Positions 1 to 4,977 of a stretch of DNA of 6,326 nt are shown one piece after another. Made by a program: the position numbers and the translations under genes. Position 1 is the stretch's first letter, and every line of letters begins with the position of its first letter. The stretch is from Candidatus Rifleibacteriota bacterium (GTDB lineage Bacteria; Riflebacteria; Ozemobacteria; Ozemobacterales; Ozemobacteraceae). A model generated the notes under the pieces. It saw only the letters and a list, made by a program, of their open reading frames with translations. It was not told where the DNA came from and ran no database searches. The stretch lies in contig JAKQKW010000141.1 in NCBI GenBank assembly GCA_029560455.1, positions 1 through 6,326 on the forward strand, given 5' to 3'.

Positions 1-520
1 TGATGATGCTGGTCGAGGTAATAATCGCCACGTCGCACTCGGCGAGAGCTTTGAAGCCCTGTTCTGGAGTTATGACTCCCGGCTTGTCAGCGTTCAGTTC
101 GACGATTTCGAAACGGCAGCCGGTAGCCTTGATATCGGGTATAACCGGGCCAAAAAAGCCGATCATGACGACATGGTCGTTTTTGTCGATTTTAAGAAGC
201 GAAATTGCTTCGCCTTCGACAAAATTTCGACTGTGGCTGGCATTCAGGGCGTTGAAAACAGCCAGGCCAGCGGCTCTTTCGAGAGCATTATCATGTTTCA
301 ACCAGCCAAGAATCTCTGCTGCCGGGCTGCCGGCGATCTGACCGGCAGCAGGCACATGTGTGCAGCTTCCGGAATTTTCGAAAAGCAGTGTGCAGGCAAC
401 GCCACTGCGCCCGTCATCGAGTTCAGCGCAGCTATAACCAAGACCAAAACGCAGGTCTTTAACAGTTCTGCCTTCGGCCCAGGGTGTAGCAATCTCAATC
501 AATCGTTCGTGCAGTTTCAT
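1..520 (-). CDS. DUF4213/DUF364 (putative heavy-metal chelation) protein, N-terminal part
   Basis: I read this frame directly on the minus strand. It is open from the ATG at 520 to the left edge, giving 173 residues with no stop; the C-terminus lies outside the window. The start MKLHERLIEIA, the region around FGLGYSCAEL, and the later segment VVMIGFFGPVIPDI (about residues 117-130) followed by CDVAIITSTSII (about 162-173) fit the DUF4213 N-terminal domain followed by the Rossmann-like DUF364 domain. In known members DUF364 is annotated as a putative heavy-metal chelation domain; the real substrate is not established. Family members are usually about 230-260 residues, so roughly 60-90 residues are missing. 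The start is supported by GGGAGAG about 8 bases upstream on the minus strand (near 529-535). It is transcribed divergently from the CoA-binding gene. Family assignment is fairly sure, biological role unknown. Confidence 0.8.
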   Translation of the reverse strand, partial: MKLHERLIEIATPWAEGRTVKDLRFGLGYSCAELDDGRSGVACTLLFENSGSCTHVPAAGQIAGSPAAEILGWLKHDNALERAAGLAVFNALNASHSRNFVEGEAISLLKIDKNDHVVMIGFFGPVIPDIKATGCRFEIVELNADKPGVITPEQGFKALAECDVAIITSTSII

Positions 521-574
521 TTTTCACTCTCCCGACTCGACTCTGTTATATTATCGATCTCAAGCCGGTTTCGC

Positions 575-609
575 GGTCAGCTTGACCCGGCCGGATAAAA
601 AGTTATATT
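575..609 (+). promoter_or_regulatory. Candidate sigma-70-type promoter with overlapping palindrome, for the CoA-binding gene
   Basis: TTGACC (582-587) and TATATT (604-609) are separated by 16 bases and lie about 47 bases before the start codon at 656, a good fit to -35 and -10 boxes. The -35 is overlapped by a perfect inverted repeat, GGTCA-GCT-TGACC (575-587), which could be an operator. No transcription start is known. The divergent minus-strand gene has no equally good promoter visible here. Confidence 0.5.
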
Positions 610-655
610 AGTAATATTAAATACTACCAAAGAATACCAAAAACAAGGAGTAAGT

Positions 656-1030
656 ATGAGCCAGAAAAAAGAACGTGTCGTAGTGCTTGGCGCCAGCCCA
701 AACCCGGAGCGTTATTCATACAAGGCCGTCTGCATGTTGCTCGAACACGGGCACGAAGTTGTGCCGGTTCACCCGGTTGCCGACAAGATCGAAGGCCTGC
801 CGGTAGTTGCAAAACTGAATCAGGTTACCGGCCATGTCGACACCCTTACCCTTTACCTTTCTGCCGATGCCTTGTCCGCCCTTGAAAACGACATCATCAA
901 CCTCAAGCCCGGCCGCGTCATTTTCAACCCCGGCACCGAAAACCCGACTCTTATGGAAAACCTGCGCAAAAAAGCTCTCAACGTCGTTCAGGCCTGCACC
1001 CTGGTCCTGCTGCGCACCGGACAATACTGA
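656..1030 (+). CDS. CoA-binding domain protein (YccU-like, CoA_binding_2 family)
   Basis: This is a 124-residue single-domain Rossmann-fold protein. The N-terminal strand and nucleotide loop VVVLGASPNPERYSY (residues 8-22), the second strand VVPVHPVADKIEG (35-47), the NPG turn (91-93) and the C-terminal CTLVLLRTGQY (114-124) are the hallmarks of the CoA_binding_2/YccU family. The length is typical of the stand-alone form. Members bind CoA or acyl-CoA through the same fold as the succinyl-CoA synthetase alpha N-terminal domain, but lack its catalytic parts; the cellular role is not established. No signal peptide or membrane segment is visible, so it is probably cytoplasmic. The start is fixed by AAGGAG at 645-650, five bases upstream of the ATG. 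It appears monocistronic, with its own promoter and a strong terminator. The cysteine at 114 in ACTLVLL is conserved in relatives as far as I recall. Confidence 0.85.
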   Translation: MSQKKERVVVLGASPNPERYSYKAVCMLLEHGHEVVPVHPVADKIEGLPVVAKLNQVTGHVDTLTLYLSADALSALENDIINLKPGRVIFNPGTENPTLMENLRKKALNVVQACTLVLLRTGQY

Positions 1031-1069
1031 ATCTCGATTCAAGAGCAGCCATTTCGCCAGACTAGCTTT

Positions 1070-1109
1070 GAGCCGGTCATTGCCCCTGCAATGACCGGCT
1101 CAGTTTTTT
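1070..1109 (+). terminator. Strong intrinsic terminator after the CoA-binding gene
   Basis: A perfect 14-base-pair stem, GAGCCGGTCATTGC (1070-1083) with GCAATGACCGGCTC (1088-1101), has a four-base loop CCCT. It is followed by AG and six T (1104-1109). It sits 39 bases after the stop codon and should end the transcript cleanly, which separates this gene from the reductase block downstream. Confidence 0.93.
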
Positions 1110-1119
1110 GCCAATGAAT

Positions 1120-1160
1120 TGCCGCTTTTTTAACTGCGGCATTTCAGGCAATTTTATTGC
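1120..1160. repeat. Small inverted repeats downstream of the terminator
   Basis: TGCCGC (1120-1125) pairs with GCGGCA (1136-1141) across a 10-base loop, and GCAAT-TTT-ATTGC (1148-1160) forms a second, short hairpin. Neither is followed by a convincing T-run in either direction. The second overlaps the first copy of the TCAGGCAATT direct repeat, so it may be part of an operator rather than a terminator. Function unknown. Confidence 0.35.
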
Positions 1161-1301
1161 GAAAAGTCGCCCCAAACTTTTCTAAAACCTCTGCCAAAAA
1201 TATTTCAAATATAACCAGCAATCCTGGCATCGCTGGAATTAAACATCTTCGCTCGCCGCGCAAAAAAAATGTCTTCAGATTTTTCGGAGGATCAGGCAAT
1301 T
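1144..1301 (+). promoter_or_regulatory. TCAGGCAATT direct repeat pair upstream of the reductase gene
   Basis: The ten-base sequence TCAGGCAATT occurs exactly at 1144-1153 and 1292-1301, both inside the 290-base gap before the reductase gene, 148 bases apart. The second copy ends 15 bases before a candidate -10, so it covers the expected -35 position, where an AraC-type activator would bind. The rest of the gap (about 1161-1290) is A-rich and shows no gene I can support. Binding by the neighbouring AraC-family regulator is inference. Confidence 0.35.
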
Positions 1302-1313
1302 ATCACGGACTAA

Positions 1314-1322
1314 TGCTATACC
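1314..1322 (+). promoter_or_regulatory. Candidate extended -10 promoter of the reductase-hydrolase unit
   Basis: TGCTATACC (1314-1322) matches an extended -10 element (TGn followed by TATACC). No good -35 box is seen at the usual distance (AGGCAA at 1294-1299 is poor), which would fit a promoter that needs an activator. The predicted leader is about 75 bases. Confidence 0.4.
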
Positions 1323-1363
1323 CGTTTTCCCGCATCAAGACTATCTTTAGTAATAGGAACGGG
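1321..1363 (+). other. Leader inverted repeat (possible 5' UTR hairpin)
   Basis: CCCGTT (1321-1326) is complementary to AACGGG (1358-1363), with CTAT (1341-1344) and ATAG (1353-1356) able to pair inside. The outer stem is followed by seven A, not T, on the plus strand, so it is not a plus-strand terminator. It lies between the candidate -10 and the ribosome binding site and might shape the leader RNA or be an operator. Weak evidence. Confidence 0.25.
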
Positions 1364-1401
1364 AAAAAAATCAAAACAAAAATTGAACGAAGGAGCAAAG
1401 T

Positions 1402-2589
1402 ATGAACTTTGAATTTCAGAATCCTACCCATCTCATTTTCGGTGCTGGCTCGATCACAAAACTCGGTGAAGCTGCAAAGCCCTATGGTAAAAAGGCCCTG
1501 GTCGTCACCGGTGGCGGCAGTGTCAAACGCAACGGCACTTTCGACAAGGCGATTGCGAGTTTGAAAACAGCCGGAATTCAATATGTTGAATGCACCGGCA
1601 TCGAACCGAATCCGAGACTCGCTTCGGTAATTCGTGGTCGCGACATCGCCCGCCGCGAAAAATGCGATTTCATCATCGCCCTTGGTGGCGGCAGCAGTAT
1701 GGACGCTGCAAAGGCAATTGCAGCAGCGGTTCTGTATGAAGGCGACCCGTGGGATATGTTCTTTCATGGCCAGAAGAATCAGTATTTCCCGACTGAAGCC
1801 ATGCCATTGATCACCATACCCACGCTTGCAGCCACCGGTTCTGAGATGAACTGCGGCGCTGTAATCACCAATGAAGAAACAAAGATCAAATCTTTCGTTC
1901 AGGTTCCGTGCCTTTACCCGAAGGTGGCTCTGGTAGACCCCGAGCTGACAGTGAGCGTTCCGAAAGATCAGACCGCTTACGGCGTCTGCGACATCATCAC
2001 GCACATTACCGAAGGTTACTTCAACGGCGTCGACGGTACACCGGCTCAGGACAGGTTTGCAGAAGGTGCGATTCTGACTGTTCTTGAATATGGCCCGAAA
2101 GCAGTTGAAAACGGCAATAACCTCGAAGCCCGCGCCCAGGTGCAGTGGGCATCGATCGTCGCCCTGAACGGCTGGATCAATTCTGGCACCAATGGCGGCT
2201 TTCCGGTTCATATGATCGAGCACGCTCTTTCGGCACATCACGATGTGACGCACGGCGCTGGTCTGGCAGTGGTTAATCCGGCCTGGATGCGCTTTGCGGC
2301 AAAAAACCGGCCGGCAAAATTCGCTCAGTTCGCACGGCGCGTCATGGGCGTTACTGAAAAGTTCGACAATCCTCTCGACCTCGCCAACGCCGGCATCGAT
2401 AAATTCGAAGAATTCTTAAGATCGATCGGCTGCCCGACCCGGCTTTCAGAGCTGAAGATCAACGACCAATTGTTTGAGCAGTATGCCAAAGACGCCCTGC
2501 AGATTATCAGCGACGCAAACGGCCGCCTGCCGGCCCGCCCGCCGATGACGAAAGCAGATATCGTCAGTGTGCTGCGATCAGCCCTGTAA
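1402..2589 (+). CDS. Iron-containing alcohol dehydrogenase, NADPH-type YqhD/BdhA class (aldehyde reductase)
   Basis: A 395-residue cytoplasmic group III (iron-type) alcohol dehydrogenase of full family length. The N-terminal Rossmann half carries TGGGSVKRNG (36-45), matching the GGGSV loop that accepts NADPH in E. coli YqhD, and LGGGSSMDAAKAIAA (94-108). IPTLAATGSEMN (139-150) is the conserved nucleotide-site stretch. Metal ligands by family alignment are Asp197 and His201 (in CDIITHITEGYF), His270 and His284 (in VHMIEHALSAHHDVTHG); His274 is the usual extra conserved histidine. All ligands are present, so it should be active. The expected reaction is NADPH-dependent reduction of short or reactive aldehydes to alcohols; the exact substrate cannot be read. 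AAGGAG at 1390-1395 fixes the start. The gene precedes the exported hydrolase by 48 bases, probably as one transcript, with a YqhC-like regulator beyond. A fermentative butanol dehydrogenase role is the alternative. Confidence 0.93.
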   Translation: MNFEFQNPTHLIFGAGSITKLGEAAKPYGKKALVVTGGGSVKRNGTFDKAIASLKTAGIQYVECTGIEPNPRLASVIRGRDIARREKCDFIIALGGGSSMDAAKAIAAAVLYEGDPWDMFFHGQKNQYFPTEAMPLITIPTLAATGSEMNCGAVITNEETKIKSFVQVPCLYPKVALVDPELTVSVPKDQTAYGVCDIITHITEGYFNGVDGTPAQDRFAEGAILTVLEYGPKAVENGNNLEARAQVQWASIVALNGWINSGTNGGFPVHMIEHALSAHHDVTHGAGLAVVNPAWMRFAAKNRPAKFAQFARRVMGVTEKFDNPLDLANAGIDKFEEFLRSIGCPTRLSELKINDQLFEQYAKDALQIISDANGRLPARPPMTKADIVSVLRSAL

Positions 2590-2637
2590 TCAACGGCCTG
2601 CAACTTCCAGACACGAAAAACATTAGGAGAATGCAAA

Positions 2638-3717
2638 ATGAAAAGCACTATAAGACCCGGTATGGTTGCTATGGCCATCGTAATGATGAGCCTGCTCGCT
2701 GTCACGGGTTTTGCGCAGGACCTGGCGAACGGCGCCGACAACTTCTACAAAAGTGACAAAGTTACTGTGCAGAAGGTTACTTTTAAGAATCAGTACAATA
2801 TGAACGTTGTGGGCAATCTTATCGTTCCCAAAGACCTTAACTCAAAAGAGAAAAGCCCGGCAATCATTGTCGGGCACCCGATGGGCGCGGTGAAAGAACA
2901 AAGCGCCAATCTGTATGCCATAAAAATGGCCGAAAAAGGGTTTATAACCCTGGCTATCGACCTGCCATTCTGGGGAGAAAGCGAAGGGCAGCCGCGTAAT
3001 GTTGTCTCGCCTGATATTTACGCCGAAGCCTTCAGTGCCGCAGTCGACTTTTTGGGCACCCGGCCGTTTGTTGACCGTGAGCGAATCGGCGTCATCGGCA
3101 TCTGTGGCAGCGGCTGCTTCGCGATCAGCGCAGCTAAAATCGACCCTCGCATGAAAGCCATTGCGACCATCAGCATGTATGATATGGGTGCCGCCAACCG
3201 ACATGCGCTCAAGAAATCTTTAACTCTGGAACAGAGAAAGAAAATCATTGCAGAAGCAGCTGAACAACGCTATGTCGAATTTACCGGCGGCAAAACCAGA
3301 TACACCAGCGGAACAGACCATGAACTGAACGAAAATACCCACCCCATTCAGCGTGAGTTCTATGATTTTTACCGCACTTCAAGAGGCGAGTATACACCCA
3401 AGGGTTCTTCGCCCGATCTTACAACCCACCCGACCCTTACCAGCAACGTAAAATTCATGAATTTTTATCCGTTCAATGATATCGAAACAATCTCTCCCAG
3501 ACCGATGCTGTTCATCGCCGGCGAAAAGGCGCATTCGATCGAATTCAGCGAAGATGCTTACGCACGCGCCGCTGAGCCAAAAGAACTGGTCATCGTGCCA
3601 GGTGCAGGTCACGTCGACCTGTATGACCGGGTAAATCTCATTCCGTGGGAAAAGCTCACCGCTTTTTTCAGCAAAAACCTTATACAAAGCGGCAAACCCG
3701 ATCAGAGTTCAAATTGA
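2638..3717 (+). CDS. Exported YcjY-like alpha/beta hydrolase
   Basis: A 359-residue protein with a Sec-type signal: a basic start (MKSTIRPG), a hydrophobic core to about residue 24 and a likely cut after Ala26 (TGFA/QD). No lipobox is seen, so a soluble periplasmic protein is expected. The mature part is an alpha/beta hydrolase: VGHPMGA (78-84) around the oxyanion loop, AIDLPFWGESEG (106-117), the nucleophile elbow IGICGSGC (153-160), FIAGEKAHS (292-300) near the acid position, and GAGHVDLYD (322-330) with the probable catalytic His325. The elbow reads G-I-C-G-S, placing Cys156 where most relatives have Ser, as in dienelactone hydrolase; Ser158 is the alternative. This fits the YcjY/FrsA-like group, whose substrates are largely unknown. 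AGGAG at 2625-2629 and the signal peptide support the start. It follows the reductase by 48 bases, probably co-transcribed. Enzyme class is sure, substrate is not. Confidence 0.85.
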   Translation: MKSTIRPGMVAMAIVMMSLLAVTGFAQDLANGADNFYKSDKVTVQKVTFKNQYNMNVVGNLIVPKDLNSKEKSPAIIVGHPMGAVKEQSANLYAIKMAEKGFITLAIDLPFWGESEGQPRNVVSPDIYAEAFSAAVDFLGTRPFVDRERIGVIGICGSGCFAISAAKIDPRMKAIATISMYDMGAANRHALKKSLTLEQRKKIIAEAAEQRYVEFTGGKTRYTSGTDHELNENTHPIQREFYDFYRTSRGEYTPKGSSPDLTTHPTLTSNVKFMNFYPFNDIETISPRPMLFIAGEKAHSIEFSEDAYARAAEPKELVIVPGAGHVDLYDRVNLIPWEKLTAFFSKNLIQSGKPDQSSN

Positions 3718-3718
3718 C

Positions 3719-3770
3719 ACCGGACTCTGCCGCAGCAGGTCTTGATGGCCTGCCGCGGCAGTTCCCCGGT
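3719..3770 (+). terminator. Long imperfect hairpin after the hydrolase gene, possible terminator or attenuator
   Basis: ACCGG (3719-3723), CTGCCGC (3727-3733) and GCAGG (3735-3739) pair with CCTGC (3749-3753), GCGGCAG (3755-3761) and CCGGT (3766-3770), with one A/C mismatch and small internal loops. It starts two bases after the hydrolase stop codon. Only a weak T-rich stretch (TCTTTC) follows, so termination may be partial and some readthrough into the regulator gene is possible. Confidence 0.55.
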
Positions 3771-3780
3771 CTTTCACGTT

Positions 3781-3837
3781 CTGACGTTTGATAAAATCTG
3801 ATAGAATTACAACAATGCTGGTGTATTGACGCCGTCA
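3781..3837 (+). promoter_or_regulatory. Candidate promoter and operator region of the AraC-family regulator
   Basis: TTGATA (3788-3793) with AACAAT (3811-3816) at 17 bases, or TAGAAT (3802-3807) with a weaker -35, are possible promoters. The same stretch holds a ten-base near-direct repeat, TGATAAAATC (3789-3798) and TGATAGAATT (3799-3808), 8 of 10 identical and one helical turn apart. It also holds a palindrome, TGACG-C-CGTCA (3827-3837), that abuts the ribosome binding site, plus another CTGACG at 3781. Such elements would suit autoregulation. Not proven. Confidence 0.4.
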
Positions 3838-3850
3838 GAGGAGTTACCCA

Positions 3851-4753
3851 ATGCCCCAAAGAGAAACTCTCGAAGCTCTCAAAGCTAAAATTGCCAGGTT
3901 GACCGAAAAAGCGCTCAACGTGGAAACAGATATTCCGAACTTCTCGCTGTTCAGAGCCAACGAGCCGACCCAGATTTCAAGCAATGTTTATATGCCCAGC
4001 ATCTGTGTGGTGGTTCAGGGCGAAAAGCATATCGTGCTAGGCGAAGACAGCTTTAATTACAATTCTGAACGTTTTCTGCTGGCTGCCATTGACCTGCCGA
4101 CCATTGTTCAGATTACTGAAGCCAGCCATGAAATGCCTTTTCTCGGAATGAAACTGGACCTCGACCAGCGCGAGCTTTCGAATCTGATGATCGAAAACCG
4201 CCTGCCGGCACCGAAGCCTCATCAGACAAGCCGCGGCATGGCTACAGGCGAAATGACGCAGCAACTGCTCGAAGCCTTTAAAAGAATGATAGACCTGCTT
4301 GATCAGCCACAGGACATACCGATAATGGCACCTCTGATTCAGAGAGAAATCTACTACCGACTGCTCACAGGCGATCAGGGCGCCAGACTGCGTCAGATGA
4401 TCTCAGACGGCAGTCAGAGCAGTCAGATCGGCCAGGCGATAAAATGGCTGCGCCTGAATTTTTCACAGCCACTGCGAATCGACGACCTGGCAGCGCAGGC
4501 CAGCATGAGCAAATCTACATTCCATCAACATTTTCGCGAACTGACCGCCATGAGTCCGCTGCAGTACCAGAAATTTCTGCGTCTCAACGAAGCCAGACGC
4601 CTGATGCTGCTTGAACGAATGGACGCGGCATCTGCAGCATTTCAGGTCGGTTACGAAAGCCCGTCGCAGTTCAGCCGCGAATACAGCCGCCTGTTCGGCG
4701 CCCCGCCTTCGCGCGACGTCAGCGGCCTGCGGCAGGTAACCGCCGACGCCTGA
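3851..4753 (+). CDS. AraC-family transcriptional regulator, AraC_N (YqhC-like) class
   Basis: A 300-residue regulator. Residues about 25-180 match the AraC_N sensory domain typical of YqhC-type proteins: VYMPSICVVVQGEKHIVLG (46-64) and ERFLLAAIDLPTIVQITEAS (73-92) are characteristic. The C-terminal AraC DNA-binding domain follows from about 193 to 290, with a first helix-turn-helix IDDLAAQASMSKSTFHQHF (210-228) and a second around AAFQVGYESPSQFSREYSRLFGAPPS, including the family signature SQFSRxxxxxFG. No membrane segment is present. AGAGGAG at 3837-3843, seven bases before ATG, supports the start. In E. coli, YqhC activates yqhD in response to reactive aldehydes. Here a YqhD-like gene lies two genes upstream on the same strand instead of divergently, so control of that unit, and possibly of itself, is a reasonable inference. 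The ligand is unknown. It converges with the polyferredoxin gene. Confidence 0.9.
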   Translation: MPQRETLEALKAKIARLTEKALNVETDIPNFSLFRANEPTQISSNVYMPSICVVVQGEKHIVLGEDSFNYNSERFLLAAIDLPTIVQITEASHEMPFLGMKLDLDQRELSNLMIENRLPAPKPHQTSRGMATGEMTQQLLEAFKRMIDLLDQPQDIPIMAPLIQREIYYRLLTGDQGARLRQMISDGSQSSQIGQAIKWLRLNFSQPLRIDDLAAQASMSKSTFHQHFRELTAMSPLQYQKFLRLNEARRLMLLERMDAASAAFQVGYESPSQFSREYSRLFGAPPSRDVSGLRQVTADA

Positions 4754-4779
4754 AAGTGAAAAAAATGAAATATACCAGA

Positions 4780-4852
4780 TTCTGGGTGTTCAATTTCAAC
4801 AGCAATTGAATTTATAAAAAATAATCCAGAACCAGCCATGCGATTTTTTTTT
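4780..4852 (+). terminator. Possible composite terminator of the regulator gene
   Basis: The outer stem TTCTGG/CCAGAA (4780-4785 with 4826-4831) encloses the stem TTCAATT/AATTGAA. Nine T follow at 4844-4852, 12 bases after the outer stem. The distance between stem and T-run is longer than in a standard intrinsic terminator, so this is tentative. Confidence 0.35.
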
Positions 4853-4869
4853 ACATCACATGGATAGTT

Positions 4870-4888
4870 GCAGACCCCTCTGGTCTGC
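4870..4888. repeat. Perfect 7-base-pair hairpin in the convergent gap
   Basis: GCAGACC (4870-4876) and GGTCTGC (4882-4888) enclose the loop CCTCT. CTTTAAAT follows on the plus strand; no T-run follows on the minus strand. It could be a backup terminator or an RNA processing or stability element. Confidence 0.45.
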
Positions 4889-4977
4889 CTTTAAATATAA
4901 GAATTTCGCGGGGAAGGTCATTGCAAAATAGCAAGCTCTGCAAAGCACTCTGGCAACCTTAACAGGATCAAAAGGAT

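Larger units (their letters stand above)
4754..4977. other. Palindrome-rich convergent intergenic region
   Basis: This 224-base A/T-rich gap lies between two converging genes and holds no gene I can support. It contains CCAGA-T-TCTGG (4775-4785), TTCAATT (4789-4795) with AATTGAA (4804-4810), CCAGAA (4826-4831) able to pair back to TTCTGG (4780-4785), nine T (4844-4852), and a perfect hairpin at 4870-4888. The T-run downstream of the nested stem could end the regulator transcript. I found no clear T-tailed terminator for the minus-strand gene. Confidence 0.45.

Noticed and set aside
545..573. A minus-strand promoter for the DUF364 gene (TATAAC or TAATAT as -10)
   Set aside because: AT-rich -10-like sequences exist but the -35 positions at usual spacing (CGAAAC, CCGCGA) match poorly, so I do not list it as a feature.
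173..598. A 141-codon plus-strand open frame over the left-edge gene
   Set aside because: It is a shadow of the DUF4213/DUF364 frame on the minus strand; the translation resembles no family and runs into the promoter region of the next gene.
1157..1405. An 82-codon open frame with a non-ATG start in the gap before the reductase
   Set aside because: The product is Lys/Asn/Ser-rich low-complexity sequence as expected from A-rich noncoding DNA, it has no convincing ribosome binding site, and it covers the promoter region.
1303..2253. A 316-codon open frame on the minus strand across the reductase gene
   Set aside because: It lies antisense to a full-length, motif-complete iron alcohol dehydrogenase; its translation is Cys/Arg/Phe-rich with no recognisable domain, and no ribosome binding site stands out.
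2842..3204. A 120-codon minus-strand open frame inside the hydrolase gene
   Set aside because: Opposite a hydrolase with signal peptide and catalytic motifs; no recognisable product.
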